Part shown: piece after piece, positions 33,865-42,577 of the stretch
Position numbering within the stretch: position 1 is the first letter of the stretch
How the letters are laid out: each line of letters starts with the position of its first letter
NCBI RefSeq assembly: GCF_002077135.1
Contig: NZ_LDOS01000002.1
Coordinates: 558,001 to 622,000, forward strand
DNA: 64,000 nucleotides
Source of the DNA: Metallibacterium scheffleri
GTDB taxonomy: Bacteria > Pseudomonadota > Gammaproteobacteria > Xanthomonadales > Rhodanobacteraceae
Reading direction: 5' to 3'
Translations under genes and position numbers: made by a program
Notes under the pieces: model-generated
The model's database searches: none
Seen by the model: the letters and a program-made list of their open reading frames with translations, nothing else
What the model was told of the DNA's origin: nothing

Positions 33865-36333
33865 ATGCGCAACACCGCAACCTGGATGCAGGGACTGGCA
33901 TACGCGCTGCTGGCGCTGGCCATCGCCGCCGCCGCGCTGGCCTTCGCCACCTTGCGCGTGCTGGACAGTGGCGCCATCCCGGGTGCCGCGTCGGGCTATC
34001 GCTACTACACGCTGGGCGTGATGCGCAGTACGGGCCCGAGCTTCGCCATGGGCAGCATCGTCATCGCGCAACTCGATCCGCTGTTTCTCCGCACGGTGGC
34101 AGCAGGCATGGCCACCGACCAGAAGGCTTCGTTGCGCGCCGTGGCGGCTGGTGCCACCACGGTCACGGCGCGCGTCGATATGGTTACCGGGGATTACATG
34201 CGCGCCCTGCATGTCTCACCGCTGGCCGGGCGCCTTCTGCAAGCCAGTGATGTGGCCGACTGTGCGCCGGTCGTCGTGCTCAGTGCGAGTCTGGCGCAAC
34301 AGTTGTTCGGCTCGCCTGCACAGGCTGTCGGACGCAGTCTGCGCATGGCTGCCGATGCCGGCGTGAACGGCCCCCTGCTGCGCGTGGTGGGTGTCGTGCC
34401 GGATACCTTCAAGGGGCTTGATGTGCAACGGCCTGCACGCGCATGGGCGCCGGTTCCGCAGTTGCCCGCACTCAGTGGCGTGCATTTTCCGATGTGCACG
34501 GCATCCAAGCCACATGATGGTGCGATTGCCTTCAGTATCTTCGGCCTACCCGCCGTGCTCAGCGCGCCGGCGAGCGTGTCGCTGGCGCAACTGGACACGC
34601 TGCTGGCCAATGCCTGGCAACGTCTGCCGGCCTCCGCACGCGGCAAGGATCAGCTCGGCCTGGTTGTGTCCGCACCGTTCTCGCTGTCGCCGCAGGCGCG
34701 TTTGCAGGCCGCGCATCGCACCACGCTGTACTTGGCATTGGCCATCGCCGCGCTGGTGCTGGCCACCATCAACGTGTTCACTCTGCGCTGGTTGGCGCTG
34801 GTGCGGCGCCGGCATGTGCTGCAACTGGAGCGCGTGCTCGGCGCCACGCGCGCCTATCTGCGCCGACGCTACGTGCTGCGCACGGGGGCGCTGGCGCTGG
34901 CGCTGCTGCTGGCCAGCACGGTGCTGAGCGCTTTGGGCTACTGGGCACTGCATGCGCTGGTCGGACACGACAGCGTGCTATGGGCCAGCCTGAGTCTGCC
35001 GGCGCTGGCTGGCGAGCTGGTGTGGGCCTTGCCGCTGCTGCTGCTGATTGTGGTGCTGGCCGAGGCGCTGCCGCTGCTGGTGCTGCTGCAGCGCGAGCGC
35101 ATCGATGGCGGCAGCCGCGTGGCGCTGTCGCGCGCGGATCGCGGCATCGGCATCGGCGTGCTGGTGGCCGAGGTGCTGCTGGCGGCTGTGATGAGCTGCG
35201 CGGCGGCCTGGGCGTTGCACTACGCCTGGCAGCAGCGCCATGCGGACCTCGGCATGCTGCGTGCGTCGGTCACGATCGTAAGCATCACTCGCAAGCCCGG
35301 CGATGCCTCGGGGATGGTCGTGCTGACCAAGTCATCCGCCAAGATTCCGGCCCAAGTGTTGTTGTTCGATGTCCTGCAACGTGCCACGTGTGCGGTGGTG
35401 CCGGACGCCCATCTGGCAATCGGCCCATTGCCCGTCAGGGCCACACTCTCGACGTCCAATTCCGTCACGGCCGGCACGCGCGCCACGTCGGTGATGTCCG
35501 TTGCCGCCAACCCTGCCTGGCGCTCCGCGGCTGGCGTGCGACTACTGGCCGGGCGCAATTTCACGGCGCGCAGGCCCGATTCACAAGCCGTGCTGATCGA
35601 TGCCCACACCGCGCGCGCCCTGTTTGGTCATGTGCGTACTGCCATCGGTGGCGTGATCGATCAGGATGGCAGCACATCGCACGTCATCGGCGTGATCGCA
35701 CCGCTGTATTTGCATGGTCCCAGCCATGATGCCGCGCAGGTGGTAATCGGCGATTTCCGCGCTGGTCAGTCATTTTTCCCGCTCATCGGCGGCACCGTGT
35801 TTTTCCGCCCCGCGCTTGCAGATGCACGCACCGCGCAACTGCGCGCCGCGCTGGATGCGGCCCTGCAGCGTCAGGCGCCGACCTTGCAAGTGACCCGCAT
35901 CGAATCGAGCCAGCAAGTCCTGGCACGGTTGACCCGGACACAGACACGTCAGGCGCAGGTGTTCCTCGCCATTGCGTTGTTCGCCTGGGCGATCGCGCTG
36001 TCCGGCGTGGCCGCGCACCTGCGGCTGTACCTGGCCATGCGCCGACGACTCGCTGCCATCCGCTCCGCGCTGGGTGCCGGGCCGCGCCGTCTGTACGGCG
36101 AGGTGCTGGGCGGCACGCTGGCTCTGGCGGGTGCGGGTATCGCGCTGTCGCTGTTGGCGGCGCCGTGGCTGGCGCAGCAGTTTGCGTTCTTGTCCGGCGC
36201 GCAGGTGGCGCCGTTCGGCGCGGCGACGTGGATCGCCTTGGCCGTGCTGCTGCTGGCGGTGTTCCTGGTGGCGCACTTCCCCGCGCGCCGCGCCGCGCGC
36301 GCCGAACCGGCGGCGAGCCTGCATGAGCTGTAG
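33865..36333 (+). CDS. orphan double-FtsX ABC permease, paralogue 2
   Basis: 822-residue permease with the same two-half layout as paralogue 1. The N-terminal helix is LAYALLALAIAAAALAFA, followed by a periplasmic domain with GDYMRALHVSPLAGRLLQAS and VVGVVPDTFKGLD. Coupling loops are LERVLGATRAYLRRRYVLR and AIRSALGAGPRRLYGEVLGG, and the end is ARAEPAASLHEL. The ATG at 33865 is chosen because GGGGGAGG precedes it. No ATPase domain; it presumably pairs with a separate ATPase such as the one at 46396. Identity to the other paralogues is highest in the last 170 bp. Confidence 0.82.
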   Translation: MRNTATWMQGLAYALLALAIAAAALAFATLRVLDSGAIPGAASGYRYYTLGVMRSTGPSFAMGSIVIAQLDPLFLRTVAAGMATDQKASLRAVAAGATTVTARVDMVTGDYMRALHVSPLAGRLLQASDVADCAPVVVLSASLAQQLFGSPAQAVGRSLRMAADAGVNGPLLRVVGVVPDTFKGLDVQRPARAWAPVPQLPALSGVHFPMCTASKPHDGAIAFSIFGLPAVLSAPASVSLAQLDTLLANAWQRLPASARGKDQLGLVVSAPFSLSPQARLQAAHRTTLYLALAIAALVLATINVFTLRWLALVRRRHVLQLERVLGATRAYLRRRYVLRTGALALALLLASTVLSALGYWALHALVGHDSVLWASLSLPALAGELVWALPLLLLIVVLAEALPLLVLLQRERIDGGSRVALSRADRGIGIGVLVAEVLLAAVMSCAAAWALHYAWQQRHADLGMLRASVTIVSITRKPGDASGMVVLTKSSAKIPAQVLLFDVLQRATCAVVPDAHLAIGPLPVRATLSTSNSVTAGTRATSVMSVAANPAWRSAAGVRLLAGRNFTARRPDSQAVLIDAHTARALFGHVRTAIGGVIDQDGSTSHVIGVIAPLYLHGPSHDAAQVVIGDFRAGQSFFPLIGGTVFFRPALADARTAQLRAALDAALQRQAPTLQVTRIESSQQVLARLTRTQTRQAQVFLAIALFAWAIALSGVAAHLRLYLAMRRRLAAIRSALGAGPRRLYGEVLGGTLALAGAGIALSLLAAPWLAQQFAFLSGAQVAPFGAATWIALAVLLLAVFLVAHFPARRAARAEPAASLHEL

Positions 36334-36485
36334 ATACTCGCAGCGATGAACCCCACAAGTGCATCTCGCAGCAAAGGCGCTCCGACTCTGCCGCGTTCGC
36401 GTGCTTGCGTCTTTGCCGATGCGAGGCGCCGGCTGGAAGCCCGGTGGTGCAAACTGATCACGGAAAGTTGGGCTAGACTGATTCC

Positions 36486-36740
36486 ATGACTGAAAACACC
36501 GAGAACCTGCTGCTCGAGATGCTCAAGGGCCTGCGCAACGAGGTCCGGGATTTTCGCGTGCGTTTCGAAAACGATATGGACGACTTGAAGGCGCGCATGT
36601 CGAGCTTGGAATCCGCCATGGTTGGCGTGAAGCGCGAGGTTATGTAGGGCGACGAAGTCGATGCCCGGCAACAGGTGCTGCTGGATCGCATCATCGAGCG
36701 CATCGAGCGTATCGAGCGCCGCCTGGAGCTTGAGGACTGA
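36486..36740 (+). pseudogene. small coiled-coil gene with an in-frame stop
   Basis: The frame opens MTENTENLLLEMLKGLRNEV and runs through a heptad-rich helix (FENDMDDLKARMSSLESAMV) to a TAG at 36646-36648. It then continues GDEVDARQQVLLDRIIERIE to a TGA at 36738-36740. Without the TAG it would be an 84-residue coiled-coil protein of a type common as hypothetical proteins. The single stop suggests recent inactivation, or readthrough, or that the short 53-residue form is the product. Confidence 0.65.
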
Positions 36741-36873
36741 GGCCCGCACCGGCCTGCAGCCATCGTTTGCCTGATCGCAAGGCCACTGTCGCGTCCAGCA
36801 ATGCGCCAAGCGCGTTCGCCCCTCGCCAGGGTGCTGTGCGCGTTGACGGTTATGCTCACGCTGCGGGCCGGTG

Positions 36874-37030
36874 CCCTGGCTGGCGCAGCAGTTCGCGTTC
36901 TTGTCCGGCGCGCAGGTGGCCCCGTTCGGTGCGGCCACGTGGATCATGCTCAGCGTGCTGTTGCTAGCGGTGCTCCTCGTCGCGCACGTCCCCGCGCGCC
37001 GAGCCGGCGGCGAGTCTGCATGAGCTGTAG
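36874..37030 (+). pseudogene. 3' relic of a fifth FtsX permease
   Basis: Reads PWLAQQFAFLSGAQVAPFGA and then TWIMLSVLLLAVLLVAHVPA, a clear copy of the C-terminal helix shared by the four intact paralogues. A 14-bp deletion in the RAARAEPA region breaks the frame before the LHEL end and its TAG at 37028-37030. Nothing of the other 750 residues was recognised upstream, so this is a fragment left by deletion or recombination. Confidence 0.8.
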
Positions 37031-37258
37031 GCACGGATGCGGCAGGTGGTCATGTAGCCAAATCGATGGGTCGATTCGCGCTACACGGCGCGCCATATCA
37101 GATGCGGGTGCTGAAGTCCGAGTGGACACCGATGCTGGCGGGCGCGAAGGCTGCCCTTCCGCTGTGGCGCGCAGGTGGTGCATTGTCGCCGGCATTTCGC
37201 AGTCGCCGCGTCGTTGACAGACGCGCCAGCGCTGCGGGACGCTGCGGCCCGGTCGGCC

Positions 37259-39718
37259 ATGGATATCGAGATGCCGCAGCGCGCATGGTGGTGGCAAGGA
37301 GTTGCGTATGCGCTGCTGGCGCTGGCCATCGCCGCCACCGCGCTGGCGTTCGCGGTATCGCAGGCATGGAACTCGCCGCTGATTCCTGGCGCCGCGCCGG
37401 GGTACCGATACTTGGCATTGGGTTATCGACGGGCCAGTGGCAATGACTTCGCGAGTCTTGCAACCAACGAACTGCCCGCGATCCTTCCCAAATTGCCAGC
37501 GGATTGGAGGCTGGGCACCGAATTCTCGTCGGACGTTTCACTGGCGTTGCGCCCTGACAAGGGCATACCCGCGGTCCGGGTCGGTTTGATCTTTGGTGAT
37601 TACCTGCAGGCGCTGCACTTGCATCCTCTTGCAGGGCGTCTGATCAGTCTGCGCGACCAGGAGGACGGCAATGCGGTGATCCTGTTATCGGCAGGTCAGG
37701 CACAGCGTTGGTTCGGCAGCGCACAGGCTGCAATCGGGCGTGTGGTCCATGACTCGCATGGTTTGGCATTGCGCGTGATCGGCGTGCTGCCGAATGCGTT
37801 CCAGGGTACCGAGCATCTGTTTTACCGCAGGCCGACGGTGGCGTGGATACCGGGCACGCTGGTGGTGCTGCTCAGCAACGGTCATTGGCCGACCTCGAAT
37901 GGGCACAAGCCAGCCGGCAATCTGCTGGCGCGAATTCCGGTCACTGGTCCAGCGCCGCTGCTCAGTGTGCCGGATGATGTCGGCGTTCCGCGGTTGTACG
38001 CGGAACTGGCGCGAGTTTACGCGCAGTCGCGCTTGCGACTCTCGAAGGATGTGCGCGGGTTTGCCGTCGCGGCGCCCTACAGTCTTACGCCATCGATACA
38101 GCGTCAGTACGCGCAGCGCATGCGTCTGTTCCTTGGCCTCGCTCTCGCGGCGCTGGTTCTGGCCGCCATCAACGTGCTGGTGTTGCAGTGGCTCGGCTAT
38201 CTGCGGCGACGTGGCACGCTGAACCTTGAACGCGTGCTGGGTGCGCGTCGCGGTTTTCTGATGCGCAGGATGTTGATGCGCGACCTGCTTGTGTTAGTTG
38301 CGCTACTACTGGGTTCGACGTTGCTTGCCGTGCTGGGTGCCGTCTTCCTGCGACATGTGGTGAGCAATCTCGCGCCGGTCGTGACGGTGGGCGCCCTGCT
38401 GGCGCCGCTGGCCCGGATACTGCCTGCAGTCGTGGCGGTAGTGATGCTGGCTGAACTGCTGCCCATGATGGTGTTGCTGGGTCGCGAACGCCTGGATGGC
38501 GTCCGCACGATATCCGGCGCGCGTGGCGATCGTGTGTTCGGTGCGCTGCTGCTGACCAGCGAGATCAGTCTTGGCGTGGTGATGAGTGTGTTGGCGGCGT
38601 GGGCCATCGCCTATGCCTGGCACGCCACGCATGAAGATGTCGGGTTTCTGGATCGGCCGGCCACCCTGGTCGAGATAAGGCCGCAGGGCGACGTGTTCGG
38701 GGCGCTGATGCATCCGGACCTGCGCAAGGCGCAGGTCTTTCTGCAGCAGACGCTGCATGTTCTGGCATCGGCACAGCCCGGGGTGATTGCCGGCGCAGGT
38801 CCACAGATCATGCGCAACACGGGCTACGATTTGCCGAAAAGCATCAACGCCGATACACGCAGCGCAACTGCCTGCGTGGTCAGTGCCACGCCCGGATGGA
38901 TCACGGCGGCGGGGGTGCGTCTGCGGGCGGGCGTGAATTTCGACACCCACCACGCGCAGGCCGATCAGGTACTGCTGGACGCACGTCTTGCCGAGCAGCT
39001 GTTTGGATCGGCCAGGTCTGCTTTGGGGCGTTCGGTCAGCGAACAGGGCGCACCAGTACCATGGCGCATCATCGGCGTGGTGGCGCCGGTGTACTTACAT
39101 GGCACCCAGCAGGACCATTGTCCGGTGGTGTTCGAGGACCTGCGCAACTCGAAGTTCGGTCTCAGCGGTAATCCACATACGCTTGTACTCGCCGGGCATC
39201 AGGACGCGGCCCAGCGGCAGACCCTGCGCGAACGTCTCAATGCCTTCTTCCAGCGCGAGCATGCTGCTTTTGAGATCGAAAGCATCCGCAGCACTACGCA
39301 GACGCGCGACTGGCTGGCCGCGCAGCAGATCACCGAGTCGCGCGTATTCACGCTGATCGCGCTGTTTGCCTGGGCCATCGCGCTGTCCGGCATCGTGGCG
39401 CTGCTGCGCCTGTATCTGGCGCAGCGGCGGCGCCTGCTGGCGATCGAAAGCGCATTGGGCGCCACGCCTTCGCGCATCTACCTCGGCGTGGTGCTGGGCA
39501 CGCTGGCCGTGGCCGGCATCGGCGCGCTGATCGCCCTGCTGCTGTTGCCCTGGCTGGCCACGCAGTACGCGCTGCTGTCCGGCGCGCAGGTTTCACCCTA
39601 TGGCCAGGCGACATGGATCGCGCTGGCCGTGTTGCTGCTTGCGGTGTTCCTAGTGGCGCACTTCCCCGCGCGCCGCGCCGCGCGTGCCGAGCCGGCGACG
39701 AGTCTGCATGAGCTGTGA
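37259..39718 (+). CDS. orphan double-FtsX ABC permease, paralogue 3
   Basis: 819-residue permease of the same set. The N-terminal helix is VAYALLALAIAATALAFAV, then a periplasmic domain with GDYLQALHLHPLAGRLISLR and VIGVLPNAFQG. Coupling loops are LERVLGARRGFLMRRMLMRD and AIESALGATPSRIYLGVVLG, and the end is ARAEPATSLHEL. Starts at 37259 and 37271 are both possible; neither has a strong ribosome site, so expression may depend on upstream translation. In the second periplasmic domain it shares TLVEIRPQ with TLVTIAPR of paralogue 1, suggesting those two are closest there. Confidence 0.81.
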   Translation: MDIEMPQRAWWWQGVAYALLALAIAATALAFAVSQAWNSPLIPGAAPGYRYLALGYRRASGNDFASLATNELPAILPKLPADWRLGTEFSSDVSLALRPDKGIPAVRVGLIFGDYLQALHLHPLAGRLISLRDQEDGNAVILLSAGQAQRWFGSAQAAIGRVVHDSHGLALRVIGVLPNAFQGTEHLFYRRPTVAWIPGTLVVLLSNGHWPTSNGHKPAGNLLARIPVTGPAPLLSVPDDVGVPRLYAELARVYAQSRLRLSKDVRGFAVAAPYSLTPSIQRQYAQRMRLFLGLALAALVLAAINVLVLQWLGYLRRRGTLNLERVLGARRGFLMRRMLMRDLLVLVALLLGSTLLAVLGAVFLRHVVSNLAPVVTVGALLAPLARILPAVVAVVMLAELLPMMVLLGRERLDGVRTISGARGDRVFGALLLTSEISLGVVMSVLAAWAIAYAWHATHEDVGFLDRPATLVEIRPQGDVFGALMHPDLRKAQVFLQQTLHVLASAQPGVIAGAGPQIMRNTGYDLPKSINADTRSATACVVSATPGWITAAGVRLRAGVNFDTHHAQADQVLLDARLAEQLFGSARSALGRSVSEQGAPVPWRIIGVVAPVYLHGTQQDHCPVVFEDLRNSKFGLSGNPHTLVLAGHQDAAQRQTLRERLNAFFQREHAAFEIESIRSTTQTRDWLAAQQITESRVFTLIALFAWAIALSGIVALLRLYLAQRRRLLAIESALGATPSRIYLGVVLGTLAVAGIGALIALLLLPWLATQYALLSGAQVSPYGQATWIALAVLLLAVFLVAHFPARRAARAEPATSLHEL

Positions 39719-39840
39719 GTCGCGCGAGGATGGCGGGGCGGCTCATCAAGCTTACGCAAACGTATGGATACGACTGGTAGTTGTGTAGCCGGATGGATGC
39801 AGTAAATGCCCCGCACGACCACTTGCGCAGGGACTCCCGG

Positions 39841-39996
39841 ATGAGTGCGGCAGATTCGGCAGCGGGGTTTCGTCTGTTTCGGTCCGCGGCGCTGGAGGCG
39901 CAGCGTCAGGCGCTGTTGCGGCGTGTCCCGATCAATCCGCCATTGGTGCACGGGTCCGCGCACGGCGAGCCGCCGATGGCTGTGGTTCCGGGCTGA
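39841..39996 (+). CDS. 51-residue protein resembling an HlyD/CvaA N-terminus
   Basis: The short frame starts with MSAADSAAGFRLFRSAALEA and continues QRQALLRRVPINPPLVHG. The FRLFRxxALEAQRQ pattern is the cytoplasmic N-terminus of HlyD/CvaA-type adaptor proteins of peptide ABC exporters. The expected transmembrane helix and periplasmic parts are missing and the frame stops at 39994, 4 bp before the likely GTG of permease 4. AGGGAC lies upstream of the ATG. It may be a truncated adaptor fragment, or an untranslated chance frame. Confidence 0.35.
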   Translation: MSAADSAAGFRLFRSAALEAQRQALLRRVPINPPLVHGSAHGEPPMAVVPG

Positions 39997-40000
39997 TCAG

Positions 40001-42460
40001 GTGAAGGGAAGAATCGCCGCGTATCTGATGCTGGGCGTCGCCCTGGCGGCGACGGTCTTCTGCTACATGCTGCTGCAAGGGATGGCAGGCAGCCAGATCG
40101 CGGGCGCTTCGCCGCAACGGCGCTATTTCACGCTGGGTGTGCAAACGGCGGGTGGTGTCAATTATTCCGTCAGTCCCAAGCTGGCTGCCGGGTTGCAGCA
40201 GCGTCTGCCGGATGCGTTCGCCGTTGCCGTGTCGTTCGACGGACCACCCCGATTTTCCAGTCTGGTCTTGCCGGACGGTTCGAAGCGTGTCGCCATGGCC
40301 CTGGATTCGGTCCGTGGACAGTACTTCCGGGCCGTGGATCTGCGCCATGTGCTGGGGCGGGTGATTTCGCCAGCCGAGGAACGGGCGAACGCACCGGTGA
40401 TCGTGATCAACCGCCATTGCGCGGATGCGCTGTTCGGCAGCGCGCAGGCGGCGCTCAACCGCGCACTGATCCTCCACATCGGTGGCGGCAGTTCCGCGGG
40501 ACCGCGGCAGGTGCAGGTCATCGGCGTGATCATGGGCGGCTTCACCGGAATCCGCGCCTACGACGAACATTTCCGGCACGAGCCGGTGGCTTGGGTGCCG
40601 CTTGCGTTTCCAATCGGTTTTCCGACGCTGCTCAGTGTGCCCGCGAGCTTGCCGCAGGGCGAAATCCGTCACGACCTCGACCTGGCCTGGCACGGTCTGC
40701 CGGAGACAGTCAGGGGCGTGGGCAACCACGGTCTGGTCTTCACCCAGCCGTTTTCCACGGATCCTGATGCCGTGGCTGCCACAGCACACAAGCTCGGGCT
40801 TTATCTGGACCTGGCCGGTGCGGCACTGCTGCTGACACTGGTCAATCTCATCGCGGTGAACTTTCTCGAAGCCCTGCGCCGCCGCTCGGTGCAGGCCATC
40901 GAACGCACCCTGGGCGCGACACGCGCCTGGCAACTGCGGCGGGTACTGTATCGATCTCTGCTTGGAGCACTGGTGAGTCTGCTGGTCACCGGTGCGCTGC
41001 TGGTCGCGGCTCTCGTGGTCGCGCGGCGCGCCATCGCCGCCATGGGCGGGTTCGCGTTGATGTCGTCGCCGTGGGCGCGCGTCGGGCGAGTGTTGGATTG
41101 GCCGCATCTGCTGATCCCGGCACTTGCGCTGATCGTGGCGGTGGTCCTGGTCGAGGTGCTGGTGCACGCCGGGTTGCTGGCACGCGGGCAACAGGGATCC
41201 GGCTCGATGCAGGTGAGCAGCCCGCGTGGCGAACGGCGGATCGGGGGTGTCATCCTTGCGCTCGAGTTCACCCTTGCGGCGTTGCTCGCGGTATTGGCTG
41301 GATGGGGCGTGCAGTATGCCTGGCGTATGGCGCACCAGGACCTGGGCATGTTGCGTGGGCAGCGGATCACGTTGCTGTCGACGAAGCTCAACAAGGCCTA
41401 TTCCGCTGCGCATCCACACGCATGGATGGAAGGGGTCACGAGTGCCGTGCTGGCCGCCGATCTGCGGCGCGCCATTGCCGGCGTCGAGCCGCAAGCGGTG
41501 GTCGCGTTCGGACCGGTGGTCGGTGTCCCATTTCGCCACAGCGATGGCAATTTCAAATTCAGTGAAATGACGCTCGAAGCGGGCCAGTCCCGCATCGGCA
41601 CGCATGGGTTCGTGGCTTCGCCGGGTTGGCTGCAGGTCGGCGCAGTGCAACTGCTGGCCGGGCGCGGTTTCAGTCGCGACGATCCTGATCCCCACGCGAT
41701 CCTGATCGATGCCGATGTGGCGCGGGCCTTGTTCGGCAACGTGCGGAACGCGGTTGGAAGGGAAGTGCACACCAGTGCATTCCCGCATATGCCGTCGCGG
41801 ACTATGCGCGTGCGCGGGATCGTTGCGCCGCTGTACCTGGAGGGGCCAGGACATGCGCCGGTGGCCAGCTTCATCGAAGCGATGCAAGGTGGTGACCAGA
41901 CTTTCCGGTTCATGGGCGGGGATCTCCTCATCCGCCCGGCGCTCCCCGTCGCAGCCTACCCGGCGCTGCAGGCCGCGGTGCAGCGCGTCTACGCGAAGGA
42001 TTCGCCAACGATCGAGGTTGCCGGAGTGCGGTCGAGCACCCGGCAGCTCAATCGGCTCAATCGTCCCCAGCGGATCCTGGCGACCATCTTCGGTGTGGTG
42101 GCGGGTTTCGCTTTGCTGATCGCCCTGACCGGCCTGGCCGTGTTTTTGCGCCTGTTCCTGGCACTGCGCAAGCGGGTGGATGCGATCCGCCAGGCGCTGG
42201 GCGCGAGTCCGCGTCGCTTGTATATCGGGGTGCTGGCGGGCACCGTGTTGCTGTGTGTGGCCGGCGCCGTGCTGGCCCTGCTGTTCACACCGTGGCTGGC
42301 GCAGCAGTTCGCCCTGCTCTCCGGCGCCCAGGTGGCGCCGTTTGGCTCGGCGACGTGGATCGCATTGGCCGTGCTGCTGCTGGCGGTGTTCCTCGTCGCG
42401 CACTTCCCCGCGCGCCGTGCCGCGCGCGCCGAGCCGGCGGAGAGCCTGCATGAGCTTTGA
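40001..42460 (+). CDS. orphan double-FtsX ABC permease, paralogue 4
   Basis: 819 residues when started at the GTG at 40001, which matches the length of its three paralogues; longer upstream frames read as unrelated Arg-rich sequence. TM1 is IAAYLMLGVALAATVFCYML. The periplasmic part has GQYFRAVDLRHVLGRVISPA and VIGVIMGGFTGIRA. Coupling loops are IERTLGATRAWQLRRVLYRS and AIRQALGASPRRLYIGVLAG, and the end is ARAEPAESLHEL. It is the most diverged of the four in its middle. Its 3' end begins a 63-bp direct repeat also found after the next gene. Confidence 0.8.
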   Translation: MKGRIAAYLMLGVALAATVFCYMLLQGMAGSQIAGASPQRRYFTLGVQTAGGVNYSVSPKLAAGLQQRLPDAFAVAVSFDGPPRFSSLVLPDGSKRVAMALDSVRGQYFRAVDLRHVLGRVISPAEERANAPVIVINRHCADALFGSAQAALNRALILHIGGGSSAGPRQVQVIGVIMGGFTGIRAYDEHFRHEPVAWVPLAFPIGFPTLLSVPASLPQGEIRHDLDLAWHGLPETVRGVGNHGLVFTQPFSTDPDAVAATAHKLGLYLDLAGAALLLTLVNLIAVNFLEALRRRSVQAIERTLGATRAWQLRRVLYRSLLGALVSLLVTGALLVAALVVARRAIAAMGGFALMSSPWARVGRVLDWPHLLIPALALIVAVVLVEVLVHAGLLARGQQGSGSMQVSSPRGERRIGGVILALEFTLAALLAVLAGWGVQYAWRMAHQDLGMLRGQRITLLSTKLNKAYSAAHPHAWMEGVTSAVLAADLRRAIAGVEPQAVVAFGPVVGVPFRHSDGNFKFSEMTLEAGQSRIGTHGFVASPGWLQVGAVQLLAGRGFSRDDPDPHAILIDADVARALFGNVRNAVGREVHTSAFPHMPSRTMRVRGIVAPLYLEGPGHAPVASFIEAMQGGDQTFRFMGGDLLIRPALPVAAYPALQAAVQRVYAKDSPTIEVAGVRSSTRQLNRLNRPQRILATIFGVVAGFALLIALTGLAVFLRLFLALRKRVDAIRQALGASPRRLYIGVLAGTVLLCVAGAVLALLFTPWLAQQFALLSGAQVAPFGSATWIALAVLLLAVFLVAHFPARRAARAEPAESLHEL

Positions 42461-42509
42461 TCCGCCTCGCAGCAGCTTGACGCCATCCGCGACGCGCGCG
42501 AGGGTGCGC
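42447..42509 (+). repeat. 63-bp direct repeat, left copy
   Basis: TGCATGAGCTTTGATCCGCC and on to GAGGGTGCGC, covering the last codons of permease 4 and the following spacer. It matches 44988-45050 at 62 of 63 positions and so brackets the next permease gene. Confidence 0.9.
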
Positions 42510-42577
42510 AAGCCCTGCCTTACCCGAGCGATAGCCGAATTCTGTGGATGGTGGTTTGGAGAAAACGGAGAAAACCG

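Larger units (their letters stand above)
36334..37258. other. decayed stretch between permeases 2 and 3
   Basis: 925 bp without an intact gene. It holds a small coiled-coil gene broken by one stop codon (36486-36740) and the decayed 3' end of another permease copy (36874-37030). The remaining bases show nothing I can name. Confidence 0.55.
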
